DNA of 64,000 nt. It comes from JBBSEX01 sp038239345 (GTDB taxonomy: Bacteria > Acidobacteriota > Terriglobia > Bryobacterales > Bryobacteraceae). Where the stretch lies: NCBI GenBank assembly GCA_038239345.1, contig JBBSEX010000014.1:62001-126000 (forward strand), written 5' to 3'. This document shows, piece after piece, positions 35,801-44,183 of this stretch (position 1 is the stretch's first letter; each line of letters opens with the position of its first letter). Both the position numbers and the translations under genes were made by a program. The notes under the pieces were generated by a model. That model saw only the letters and a program-made list of their open reading frames with translations, ran no database searches and was not told the origin of the DNA.

Positions 35801-36541
35801 GCCTTCCATCAGAGGCGCCGACGAGTATTCGGTAGGGAAACTGCTACCATCCTTACGCCACAGAACTTCATCCGCTATGGAACAACCTTTTCCGGTCCGA
35901 AACGACTGGAAGATCGGACATTCGCCTTCAGGGTATGGATCGCCGGAAGCTTTGGTGTGATGCACCGTCCGGTGCATGTTCACGCCGACCAATTCTTCCG
36001 GATCATAGCCCAGGAAATTAGCGCCGGCGATGTTGATGAACGTGCAGTTTCCCTGCAAGTCAAGACCATAGATGCCGGCCAGGGCGGAGTTGATCAGCGC
36101 AATCTTATCTCGCTCCCGCTCGGCCTTATCGTCTCGCGTCGCCTGGACACTCTTGTCGGCGCGTTGCAAGCGGAATTCCGTAATCGCCAGATCGGCAAAC
36201 TCCCGCAATAGAGCGAGTTCGTCCGGCGAGTAATTCCGGGGGCTGCTGTGAAAAACGGCCAGACACCCGAGGATTGCGCCTTCGGCATTGATGAGAGGAA
36301 CGCCAGCCGCGCCCGCTTCACTGGAAACAGTAGCCGCTCCGCCGGATATAACGCTCGAACAAAACGATTGTTCCTCAGCCGATGACGTAGCGGGCCATGC
36401 GTCGGCGGAGAAGTAAAGCAGGCCTTTGGGCGTCTTCACTACCTTCGCGGCGAGCCGGGTGATGCGATCCAGGGCCTCCCTCGAAGCTTTGATCGTATCC
36501 ATTGGCAACGTGCTGTATGGCAAAGCTTGCGGGTCTGTCAT
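32876..36541 (-). CDS. Large hybrid histidine kinase (GAF-PAS-GAF-PAS-PAS-kinase-REC-REC)
   Basis: A 1221-residue cytoplasmic protein. Approximate domains: degenerate GAF 15-130, PAS 145-265, GAF 275-425, PAS 440-560 (GRIVEFNPAAERAFGYS), PAS/PAC 570-695, HisKA 705-775 with FLANMSHELRTPLNAIIG (His near 721), HATPase 820-935 (GTGLGLAITRHFCQMM), receiver 1 (Asp near 1010, ITLDVMMPGMDGW) and receiver 2 (Asp near 1130, LIILDLMMPRMDGF). No TM helix is seen, so signals are probably cytoplasmic (redox, light or small ligand). It has no DNA-binding domain; output would go to the next two genes. It is the first gene of the signalling operon. Confidence 0.9.
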   Translation of the reverse strand: MTDPQALPYSTLPMDTIKASREALDRITRLAAKVVKTPKGLLYFSADAWPATSSAEEQSFCSSVISGGAATVSSEAGAAGVPLINAEGAILGCLAVFHSSPRNYSPDELALLREFADLAITEFRLQRADKSVQATRDDKAERERDKIALINSALAGIYGLDLQGNCTFINIAGANFLGYDPEELVGVNMHRTVHHTKASGDPYPEGECPIFQSFRTGKGCSIADEVLWRKDGSSFPTEYSSAPLMEGSAAQGAVVTFLDITERKQAERRVAVQYAVSRVLADAPSLHDAAHDLLSVIGESLAFEVGLLWNVEKGVLRCVESWTVSALEKSNFVATSCTLTFRRGHGLPGYVWSTEQAVWVADVGSDSRFTRQELAAPAGLRGALAFPIQSGRKVLGVLELFSRKPASAEDELLHTLASVGNQIGQFIERKRNEEALRESETRKAAILQTALDCIVSMDHEGRIVEFNPAAERAFGYSREQVLNGPMVDLLVPPALRPMHTAGMARYAASGTGPVMDSRVESLGMRSDGSEFPVELSVTRIPVDGPPLFTAYIRDISERRAIEDDRAATLSRVHAAQEAYQTLAEAMPQQVWTAKADGLLDYVNVQTSNYFGMTSDQLVGAGWTSVIHPDDLPAAIERWTHSLQTGDLYEVEFRLRRGFDTSYRWHLARAISMREPNGRIVKWLGTNTDIQDRKQNEEELRQAKTAADVANRAKSEFLANMSHELRTPLNAIIGYSEMLQEEVGDLALPSMRTDLDKIHSAGRHLLSLINDVLDLSKIEAGRMELYVEVFEVQSLITEVANTMRPLAEKSGNQYTVEFGTALGEMAADLTKTRQSLFNLISNALKFTKDGQVTLKVTRESAEDGDWIHFRVTDTGIGIAPDNMRRLFEPFSQAESSTSRPFGGTGLGLAITRHFCQMMGGDIFVESEPGKGSSFTVKLPVRMPEVSTEMALDDALGPRANNNLVLVVDDDMAARDLMARFLRSEGFEPVLASNGVQAVELARRVRPHVITLDVMMPGMDGWAVLSALKSDPELASIPVIMCTMVDNEQLGYALGASEFLTKPVERHRLTAVLQKYHCKNPPCPVLLVEDDESVRRLVRRVLEDSGWTVTEAEDGAVALERIAEKVPELIILDLMMPRMDGFEFTRALRKNELWRAIPIVVITAKDITPEERSRLNGNVQAVLTKGAYNQQEFLKEIRDLVAQCLSKDAAQDKSAQQSNRVRD

Positions 36542-36735
36542 CCTACTCCGTGCCGGGCTGGCGAAGCTCTTCCCACAAGGCTTTCGCTGTGATTCATCAA
36601 CTTTTTGATAAACCTTATTGTAGTATGTCTGCCTCTTGGGCTGTCCGCGCTTCGGCGGGCCGTCGAAGGCCTGCTAAAGACGAAGGGATGTACCTTCGCG
36701 AAGGAATATGTCATTGTCGAATTAGGGAGTTGACG

Positions 36736-39558
36736 TTGCCTTCTAATACGCGAATAATTCTGTTGATCGCTAGCGCACTGTCATGTGCGCCGTCGTGGTC
36801 ACAACATGCGCCACCGGTCCCGGTCGATCAAACCGTGGATGCGCTTCCCTTACCGATCGACCAAGGTGCGAGTGCGATCTTGCAAAGCTTGCGGAAGCTC
36901 CAGACACGAGCCAGTATTTTGATGATCACCGCGCATCCCGATGATGAGGACGGCGGCATGCTGGCTTATGAATCCCGCGGCCAGGGCGCCCGCGCCAGCC
37001 TGATGTCGTTGACTCGCGGGGAAGGCGGCCAGAACGTGATGAGCAATGATTACTTCGACGCGCTTGGCGAGGTTCGCTCGCAGGAATTGTTGAAGGCGGG
37101 GCGATACTACGGCGTTAAACAGTATTTTGGACGCGTCGCCGATTATGGTTTCTCAAAGACGAAAGAGGAAGCGCTGGATAAGTGGGGCCATGAGCGAGTT
37201 TTATATGACGCCGTGCGCGTGGTCCGCATGACTCGTCCTTTAATCGTGACGTCGGTATTTGTAGGCGGCCCAACCGACGGTCATGGGCATCATCAGATTG
37301 CCGGAGTTATGGCGCAGGAAGTATTCAACGCAGCTGGCGATCCGAACATGTTCCCCGATCAAATCAAGGCGGGCTTGCTGCCGTGGAAACCCTTGAAGGT
37401 CTACGAGCACATGCCGTTCGCAATGGTCAGTGAGAAAGGCATGTACGATTACGCCACCGGCCGCTTCGTCCCCGTGCGCTTTTACGATTACGTCAGTAAG
37501 AAATGGATCGAAGGCATGCTGTCGGCCGACGTGGAAATTCCTTCCGGCGACTACGATCCGCTTTTCGGGCAAAGCTACGCGCAGGTCGGTCGAACGGGCC
37601 TGAGTTGTCAGAAGACCCAAAATGGCGGGACGGATCCCCTGGCTGCCGGTGAGTTCAATTCGGTTTATCACCGCTTCGCTTCCATCACGGCCGTGACCGG
37701 AAAAGAGCAATCGTTCTTCGATGGTATCGACACATCGCTACTGGGCATCGCGACTCTGGCGAAAGGCTCCGATGATAAATTTCTCAAGGTCGGCTTAACC
37801 GCTATTGCTGCCGACGTGGCCGAGGCTACGGCGAAGTTTAATCCCAATCAAACCGACCTTATCGCGCCGCACCTGGCCCGCGGATTGAAGCTGACCCGGG
37901 CATTGATCGAACAGGTACAGGCCAGTAATCTTCCGCCGCAGGCCAAGTATGACGTCGCCTTTGAACTGCGCGTTAAGGAAGAACAATTCAACGATGCCTT
38001 GTCTCGAACCCTGGGAATTTCCATGCTCGCGCTGGTAGCGACGGAGAAGGATTTAACCGGCCCCTACGCCGCGTGGGCGGGACTTCCAGAGGGTTTTTCG
38101 ATGGCAATTCCCGGGCAGCAGTTCTGGGTAAAGGTAACTGTGACGGGGCAGAATACAAGCCCTGTACAGATCGAAAAGCTGAACCTGAAAACGTGGGATG
38201 GAACTACATGGGACATGGAAGCGACTGGCGATTCCGCCGTATCCCTGCTGAAAAATAAGCAGAATATCCGGCGCTTCAAAGTAACGGTAGCGAAAGATGC
38301 GCCTTATACGCGGCCCTATTTCTCTCGTCCCGATCTGGAGCAGGCGTGGTACAACATCTTGGACGAGAAAAGCCTGAACCTGCCTGCCAGCCCCTATCCG
38401 CTCTCCGCCGATCTTGAAATCATCTATGAGGGGGTGGCCGTGCACGTGTCCCAGGTTGTGCAAAGTGCACGGCACGCCGTCGGTGCCGGGGCAATCCTCG
38501 ACCCGTTACTTGTGGGTCCGCCAATCGGAGTGTCGATGTCGCCCAAAGCTGGCATCATTCCGCTGAGTGGATCCAAGCTGATGATGTCCGTTTTCCTGCG
38601 CAATAACGTAAAAGGCGAAGCAGCGGGGACCGTCAAGCTTGCACTACCAGTGGGCTGGACGTCCACTCCAGCAAAGTCCGACTTTGCGTTTCTGAAAGAC
38701 GGTGAAGAAGAGCGTTTCAGTTTCGAGGTCACGCCTGGGAAGCTGGAGCCGAAGATGTACAAGGTTACCGCGCTCGCCGAATACAAGGGCCAGAAGCTGG
38801 ATCAAGGCTACACGCTTACCGGCTATGAAGGGTTGCGCCGCTATCCGCTTTATTCGTCGGCGACCTATCAAGCTAGTGGCGTCGACGTGAAGGTCGCCGA
38901 GGGCTTGCGCGTAGGGTACGTAATGGGAACCGGCGATGATGTTTCGAGGTCGCTTGAAGAGATCGGCGTACATGTGCAGTTTTTGTCCCCACAGGACGTC
39001 GCGTCCGGCGACTTGTCGAAATACGATTCCATCGTTCTGGGTGTCCGCGCATATGCCGCGCGCCCTGAATTGATCACCAATAATGGACGTCTGCTGAATT
39101 ATGTGAAGAACGGCGGTGTTTTACTCGTGCAATATAATACCGGGCAATTCGACCATAACTTCGGGCCATACCCGTACACCTTGACCAGCGATCCGGAGAA
39201 GGTGGTGGACGAAACGGCGAGGGTTACGTTGCTGATGCCCGACCATCCTCTTCTGACGTGGCCGAACAAGATCACGTCGGCTGATTTCGACGGCTGGGTG
39301 GAAGAGCGCGGCCATAGCTTTATGAAGCAATGGGACACGCATTATGAAGCCCTTACTGAAACCCACGATCCCGAGCAGGACCTGCAAAAGGGCGGATTAC
39401 TCTATGCGCGTTATGGCAAAGGTGCGTACGTTTACGGTGCTTATGCTTTGTACCGGCAACTGCCCGAGGGCGTACCGGGAGCCTTTCGATTGTTCGCCAA
39501 TCTGATCAGCCTCTCGCACAATCCGCAAGTACAACGGCCGGTCGCTATCGCGGAATAG
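36736..39558 (+). CDS. Secreted PIG-L/LmbE-family deacetylase
   Basis: About 940 residues. I chose TTG 36736 because AGGGAG lies six bases before it and it gives a good signal peptide (PSNTRIILLIASALSCAPSWS); the frame itself opens at 36502 and an ATG at 36688 is the alternative. The N-terminal catalytic domain has MITAHPDDEDGG (zinc ligands) and the second ligand group in GGPTDGHGHHQIAG. These enzymes remove acetyl groups from GlcNAc-type amino sugars. The C-terminal half holds NPCBM-associated/NEW3-like Ig segments (about residues 610-720) and a ThuA/GATase-like end. It is exported, so it probably acts on extracellular glycans. Its end overlaps the convergent DUF190 gene by 14 bases. Confidence 0.85.
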   Translation: MPSNTRIILLIASALSCAPSWSQHAPPVPVDQTVDALPLPIDQGASAILQSLRKLQTRASILMITAHPDDEDGGMLAYESRGQGARASLMSLTRGEGGQNVMSNDYFDALGEVRSQELLKAGRYYGVKQYFGRVADYGFSKTKEEALDKWGHERVLYDAVRVVRMTRPLIVTSVFVGGPTDGHGHHQIAGVMAQEVFNAAGDPNMFPDQIKAGLLPWKPLKVYEHMPFAMVSEKGMYDYATGRFVPVRFYDYVSKKWIEGMLSADVEIPSGDYDPLFGQSYAQVGRTGLSCQKTQNGGTDPLAAGEFNSVYHRFASITAVTGKEQSFFDGIDTSLLGIATLAKGSDDKFLKVGLTAIAADVAEATAKFNPNQTDLIAPHLARGLKLTRALIEQVQASNLPPQAKYDVAFELRVKEEQFNDALSRTLGISMLALVATEKDLTGPYAAWAGLPEGFSMAIPGQQFWVKVTVTGQNTSPVQIEKLNLKTWDGTTWDMEATGDSAVSLLKNKQNIRRFKVTVAKDAPYTRPYFSRPDLEQAWYNILDEKSLNLPASPYPLSADLEIIYEGVAVHVSQVVQSARHAVGAGAILDPLLVGPPIGVSMSPKAGIIPLSGSKLMMSVFLRNNVKGEAAGTVKLALPVGWTSTPAKSDFAFLKDGEEERFSFEVTPGKLEPKMYKVTALAEYKGQKLDQGYTLTGYEGLRRYPLYSSATYQASGVDVKVAEGLRVGYVMGTGDDVSRSLEEIGVHVQFLSPQDVASGDLSKYDSIVLGVRAYAARPELITNNGRLLNYVKNGGVLLVQYNTGQFDHNFGPYPYTLTSDPEKVVDETARVTLLMPDHPLLTWPNKITSADFDGWVEERGHSFMKQWDTHYEALTETHDPEQDLQKGGLLYARYGKGAYVYGAYALYRQLPEGVPGAFRLFANLISLSHNPQVQRPVAIAE

Positions 39559-39922
39559 CGGGCGGCGGTTTCGGCTCATGGTGCATGGGCGGAATCAGCT
39601 CCACGTCCGACAAAAACATCAGGCCGTGACGCACCATCGCCCGAATCGCGGGAATCACCGTCGTCCGTAGAGCCTCTTCGCGATGAACCACGGATATAGT
39701 AACGGGGCGGTCGTCGGAGATGCCGAATAGTTGCTCGCGATGCAGCCGTTTTTGATGACTTCCAAAGCCCATAATGCCGCGCTGTACGGTGGCCCCGGGA
39801 GTCTGCAGTTGAATCAGCCGCCGCGTAATGGCCTCATAGAGGGATGTGTCTTCCCATCGATCTGTTTCGCCGATAACGATTACCAACAGCTTATGGCTCA
39901 CGCTTTCCCCTTCCGCCGACAC
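39545..39922 (-). CDS. DUF190 protein (PII-like fold family)
   Basis: The 125-residue protein has LLVIVIGETDRWEDTSLYEAI, then GATVQRGIMGFGSHQ and DRPVTISVVHREEALR, matching DUF190, a small ferredoxin-like/PII-like family often next to CrcB fluoride channels. Here it is the fourth gene of a Czc-type operon. ATG 39922 overlaps the czcA end by 32 bases; GTG 39901 gives an 11-base overlap and is an alternative start. It may sense the metal or tune the pump; Czc operons elsewhere carry a small DUF3240 protein in this place. Confidence 0.8.
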   Translation of the reverse strand: MSAEGESVSHKLLVIVIGETDRWEDTSLYEAITRRLIQLQTPGATVQRGIMGFGSHQKRLHREQLFGISDDRPVTISVVHREEALRTTVIPAIRAMVRHGLMFLSDVELIPPMHHEPKPPPAIPR

Positions 39923-42900
39923 GGACTAACAGCGCATACAAACTTGGTAGCGCCAGTAAGTTTAAAAAGAGCGTAGACAAAAGTCCGCCAACAACCACCG
40001 TCGCCAGCGGCCGCTGTACATCCGATCCGATTCCCGCGGCCCGGGCAGCCGGAACCATTCCGAGCAAGGCTACCACGATCATCATCAGTACCGGGCGCAT
40101 CTGCGCGAGCGATCCTTCGACGATCGCCCGATCCACCGGCATATCGACATTTTCCCGGCGTTGGCGATTGATTTCCGCGACAACTAAAACGCCGCTCATT
40201 ACCGCGACCCCGAACAGCGAGATGAATCCCACAGCGGCCGATACGCTGAGATGAATGCCTCTCAGGTACAGGAACAAAATACCGCCGACCAGCGAGAACG
40301 GCACGTTCATCAGTACCAGCCCAGCCCATTTCGCCGAGCCGAAAGCGAAAAACAGCAACGTGAAAATAATAGCGATCGTGACTGGAAGAATTACCGCCAG
40401 ACGTTTCTGCGCGCGCTCCAGATTTTCGAACTGGCCGCCCCAATCCACGCTGTATCCGGGGGGTAGTTTCACGTCTTTCTCGAAGCGTTTCTGCGCTTCG
40501 GCCACGAAGCTTCCTTGATCGCGGCCGCGAATATTCGTCCGCACCGTGATCTGCCGTTTATTCTCCCGCCGGGCGATTATACTGGCGCCATTCACGACGC
40601 GAATATCGGCCAGTTGGGCCAGCGGAACATGACCGCCTTCGCGCGTCGGGATCAGAATGTCGCCAATAGAACTGATATCGGTCCGAGCAACCTGAGGGTA
40701 ACGCACCGTTATATCGAATCGCCTTTCGCCTTCAAACATCGTGCTGACAGTGCGTCCGCCGATCGCCATTTCGATGACATCTTCCACGTCGCGCACGTTG
40801 ATGCCATAGCGCGCCACTTCATCCCGGTTGACGGCAAGCCGCAACTGCGCCTGATCGCTCTCCTGTTCAATCGCACTATCGGCCGCGCCCGGTACTTGAC
40901 GGATTATATTCAGCGTTTGATCCCCGTATGCGCGTAGGGTGACGAGATCCGGTCCGTTAATAATGACGGCAAGATCGGCGGCGGATCCTGTCACTGCTTC
41001 GGTCACGTTATCGATAATCGGCTGTGTGAAACTGAACGCCGCGCCGGGAATGTTATCGTGCAATAATTTTGAGAATTGGTCCACCAAGATTGCTTTATCT
41101 ACCCCGGCCGGCCACGTGTCGTAAGCGTTTAACGCAACGAAAAACTCATTACGATTAGGGCCGTAAGGATCGGTTCCATCGTCATTCCGTCCGGACTGCG
41201 AACTGGCCAGTTTCACCTCGGGGAACTTTTGCAGTAAAGCGCGAATACGATTCGCCATCTCAGCCGACTTTTGAATAGAGATACCCGCGGGAAAATTTGC
41301 CCGCACCCAGATGACGCCTTCATCGAGTTGAGGAAGGAATTCCGAACCGAGCGCTCCACCTAATGCAAACGAACCCAATACGCAGAGCCCCGCTAGAATC
41401 ACGACAGGCCACGGTCTCCGCACGACAAATCGCAAGACTCCAGCGTACTGATGTCCCAGCCAGCCGAGAACCGGGTTGTGCCAGGCTTTGGAATCGCCTC
41501 GAAAAAGATACGTGGCCAGCACCGGAATTAACGTCAGTGCAAGCAGCATCGATCCAAGAAGCGCATAGCAGACGGTGAACGCCATCGGAGTAAACAGCCT
41601 GCGTTCCACGCGCTCCAGGGTGAACAACGGAATATAAGCCGAAATGATGATCAGCAACGAGAAGAAGATGGGACGCTCCACTTCCAGGGCCGCATCGCGA
41701 ATTGCCCCGATTACTCCATCGTCGTTGCTCTCTTCATCCGGACCTTGCAGTGCCCGCTGCTGCCGCCGCTCATCCAGCGTGTGAACGATATGCTCCACCA
41801 TAATGAGCGTGCCGTCGACGATGATTCCGAAATCGAGTGCGCCCAGGCTCAACAGGTTTGCCGGAATCCCCGTGAAGTGCATGCAGACGAAAGCGAATAG
41901 CAGAGAAAGCGGGATCGTCACCGCCGTAAGCAACGCGGCGCGCACGCTGCCTAGAAAGAGGAAAAGCACCGCAACGACAATAATCAAGCCTTCGAGTAGT
42001 GTATGAATCACGGTGCTCAAAGTGTTATGCACCAGATCGGTTCGATCGTAAATCGGAACTACCTTGATGCCCTTCGGTAGAAGATTTGTATTCAAATCGT
42101 CAGCCGCTGCCTTGATGCCTTTTAGCACTTCGCTGGGATTCTCACCGCGGCGCATCAGCACAATGCCCTCCACGCCGCCGCTTTTTTCGTTTACGCCGAA
42201 GATACCCGACTGCGGGGCCGCGCCGGTCTTGACTTGTGCGACATCGCGAATGAACACCGGTACGCCTTTGGCTTCATTCACGACAATGTTCCCAATATCG
42301 GCCGGCGAACGAATTAAGCCGACTCCACGAATCACCATCGATTGCTGGCCATTGTCGAGTTGCGCGCCGCCGGCATTTCCGTTATTCGCGCCGACGGCCT
42401 GGGCCACTTGGGCGATAGACAGGTTGTATCGCGCCAGCGCCAGCGGATCGATCTCGATCTGATACTGCTTGATTAAGCCGCCGAAGGGCGTGATGTCGGT
42501 TACGCCAGGAACCTGTAGAAATCGCGGTTCAACAATCCAATCCTCTACTTCGCGAAGTTGCATCGCGTTGAAAGGACCTTCCAGCGAGTAGCGGTACAAC
42601 TCGCCGATCGGAGTGGAGAGCGGACCCAAAGTTGGACTCACTCCGTCGGGCAGCGTGGCGCCGCGAAGTTTTTCCAGCACAACCTGCCGCGCAAAATAAT
42701 CGTCGGTGCCGTTGTCGAAGGTCAGCTCCACCACCGACAGTCCGAAGATCGTTCTCGAGCGGCGGGCGATAACGTTGGGAGTACTATTCAGCGCGCGCTC
42801 GATCGGGACGGTAACCTGCTGCTCCACTTCTTCCGCGGCATGTCCGGGATATAAGCTGATGATGACAGTTTGCGTATCGGAAATGTCGGGATAGGCCTCA

Positions 42901-43007
42901 ATCTTCAACTGCCGGAAAGCCCAGATACCGAGGCTGATCAGGGTTAAACCAAGGACAACTGTAATGAATCGCTGGTTCAGCGCGAAGCGAAGTAGTTTGG
43001 CAATCAT
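39891..43007 (-). CDS. czcA: Heavy-metal efflux RND permease, CzcA/CusA family
   Basis: The 1038-residue protein is of the HME class: short N-terminus MIAKLLRFALNQRF, IEAYPDISDTQTVIISLYPGHAAEEVE, and TM4 DFGIIVDGTLIMVEHIVH, the CzcA-type 'DFGxxVDG-xxxVE' proton/metal relay. The C-terminal half has FISLFGVAVMSGVLVVAEI and PVLMMIVVALLGMVPAA. Length is standard. The CzcA-like rather than CusA-like motif hints at Zn/Co/Cd or Ni rather than Cu/Ag, but this needs alignment of the Met/His residues. Adaptor and channel genes precede it. Confidence 0.92.
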   Translation of the reverse strand: MIAKLLRFALNQRFITVVLGLTLISLGIWAFRQLKIEAYPDISDTQTVIISLYPGHAAEEVEQQVTVPIERALNSTPNVIARRSRTIFGLSVVELTFDNGTDDYFARQVVLEKLRGATLPDGVSPTLGPLSTPIGELYRYSLEGPFNAMQLREVEDWIVEPRFLQVPGVTDITPFGGLIKQYQIEIDPLALARYNLSIAQVAQAVGANNGNAGGAQLDNGQQSMVIRGVGLIRSPADIGNIVVNEAKGVPVFIRDVAQVKTGAAPQSGIFGVNEKSGGVEGIVLMRRGENPSEVLKGIKAAADDLNTNLLPKGIKVVPIYDRTDLVHNTLSTVIHTLLEGLIIVVAVLFLFLGSVRAALLTAVTIPLSLLFAFVCMHFTGIPANLLSLGALDFGIIVDGTLIMVEHIVHTLDERRQQRALQGPDEESNDDGVIGAIRDAALEVERPIFFSLLIIISAYIPLFTLERVERRLFTPMAFTVCYALLGSMLLALTLIPVLATYLFRGDSKAWHNPVLGWLGHQYAGVLRFVVRRPWPVVILAGLCVLGSFALGGALGSEFLPQLDEGVIWVRANFPAGISIQKSAEMANRIRALLQKFPEVKLASSQSGRNDDGTDPYGPNRNEFFVALNAYDTWPAGVDKAILVDQFSKLLHDNIPGAAFSFTQPIIDNVTEAVTGSAADLAVIINGPDLVTLRAYGDQTLNIIRQVPGAADSAIEQESDQAQLRLAVNRDEVARYGINVRDVEDVIEMAIGGRTVSTMFEGERRFDITVRYPQVARTDISSIGDILIPTREGGHVPLAQLADIRVVNGASIIARRENKRQITVRTNIRGRDQGSFVAEAQKRFEKDVKLPPGYSVDWGGQFENLERAQKRLAVILPVTIAIIFTLLFFAFGSAKWAGLVLMNVPFSLVGGILFLYLRGIHLSVSAAVGFISLFGVAVMSGVLVVAEINRQRRENVDMPVDRAIVEGSLAQMRPVLMMIVVALLGMVPAARAAGIGSDVQRPLATVVVGGLLSTLFLNLLALPSLYALLVRVGGRGKREP

Positions 43008-43013
43008 TGGACG

Positions 43014-44183
43014 CTAAGGGGCCTTCAGCAGCATGACTCCGTCCGTAACGACGCGGTCCCCCGCCTTGAGTCCCCCGGTCACCGCTACCCGGTCGTTCAC
43101 GCGGATCCCGAGTTCCACTGATACCCGTTCGAACGCGCCGTTTCCAATTTGACGATAAACGGCACTGTGCCCTTCGTCTTGCACCACGGCGGCCAGCGGC
43201 ACCATAGGCATGCTCTTGACGGATTCGACATGCTTGATGCGTCCGAACATTTCCGGGCGAAGTTGTCCTCCCGTGTTCGACAATTCCGCCTGGACTTTAA
43301 TGGTTCGCGTCGTGGGATCCACCGTGTCGGCGATGCGTTTCACGCGAGCATGAAACACCTGGCCGGGAAACGCCTCCAGTTCCAAATCGAGCTGTTCGCC
43401 AGGCTTCACGAAGCGGATTTTCGTTTCGGGCACGTCGCTTGAAACCCAAACCTGACTTAAGTCGGCGATCGTCATGAGTGACGCGTTGGTATCGTTTCGA
43501 TATTCATTTGAGGAGACGCCAATCTCCAGCACCTTGCCTGAAATAGGCGCCTTCACCGCCAATTTTTGCCCGTATTGGTCGCTGGCCAATCCCAGAAGAT
43601 CCAGCCGCCGGCGGGCTTGTTCACGTACGGCCACCGCGGTCTGAAGCGATGCCTTTGCCTGTGCCAGCGCGCTTTCCGCCGTCAAAACATCTTTCTGGGC
43701 GATTGCTTTATTCTCCAGCAGATCCTTCGCGCGCTCGTAATCCGCCTGGGCCTTCAGAACTGCCGACTTCACGCTATTGATGCTCGCTTCCGACTGCACG
43801 AATGTGGACATCGCTACATCGGCATCGGGACTCTCCACCAAAAGCAAAGTCTGTCCGCGCTGCACCGTATCTCCCAGGTGCACAAGAACAGATGCAATCC
43901 GTCCCGCCAACGGCAGAACTACGTGCGACATGCGGTTGGGGTCCGCTTCGATCTTGCCGGGCGCATCCACTTCCTGAGTGGGCACAGTAGCGGTCTCAAT
44001 CACCGCTATTCCCAACTGCTTTAGCATCGGCGAGCCTTCCGGTACAGAAACCTTATTGCCGTTGGTAACGATCCCGGGGGGCGAAGACTTCGCAGCTTCA
44101 GCTTGATGCCGTTCCCCGCAACCCGCGCTGGCTAGGGCGATCGTCAGAGCCCCGGCATACAGCTTCCTAGTGACGGGTTTCAT
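43014..44183 (-). CDS. czcB: CzcB-type periplasmic adaptor lipoprotein
   Basis: The 389-residue protein has a lipoprotein signal (IALASAGCGERHQ, Cys near 22), LAGRIASVLVHLGDTVQRGQTL (lipoyl half), a coiled-coil region (about 125-195) and LAVKAPISGKVLEIGVSSNEY (second lipoyl half). A barrel follows (WVSSDVPETKIRFVKPG). This is the membrane-fusion protein of the metal pump. It starts by ATGA overlap with the channel gene and ends six bases before czcA. Confidence 0.9.
   Translation of the reverse strand: MKPVTRKLYAGALTIALASAGCGERHQAEAAKSSPPGIVTNGNKVSVPEGSPMLKQLGIAVIETATVPTQEVDAPGKIEADPNRMSHVVLPLAGRIASVLVHLGDTVQRGQTLLLVESPDADVAMSTFVQSEASINSVKSAVLKAQADYERAKDLLENKAIAQKDVLTAESALAQAKASLQTAVAVREQARRRLDLLGLASDQYGQKLAVKAPISGKVLEIGVSSNEYRNDTNASLMTIADLSQVWVSSDVPETKIRFVKPGEQLDLELEAFPGQVFHARVKRIADTVDPTTRTIKVQAELSNTGGQLRPEMFGRIKHVESVKSMPMVPLAAVVQDEGHSAVYRQIGNGAFERVSVELGIRVNDRVAVTGGLKAGDRVVTDGVMLLKAP

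Noticed and set aside
36502..36735. N-terminal extension of the PIG-L protein
   Set aside because: It overlaps the start of the divergent kinase and contains no signal peptide; TTG 36736 has a ribosome-binding site and a proper signal.
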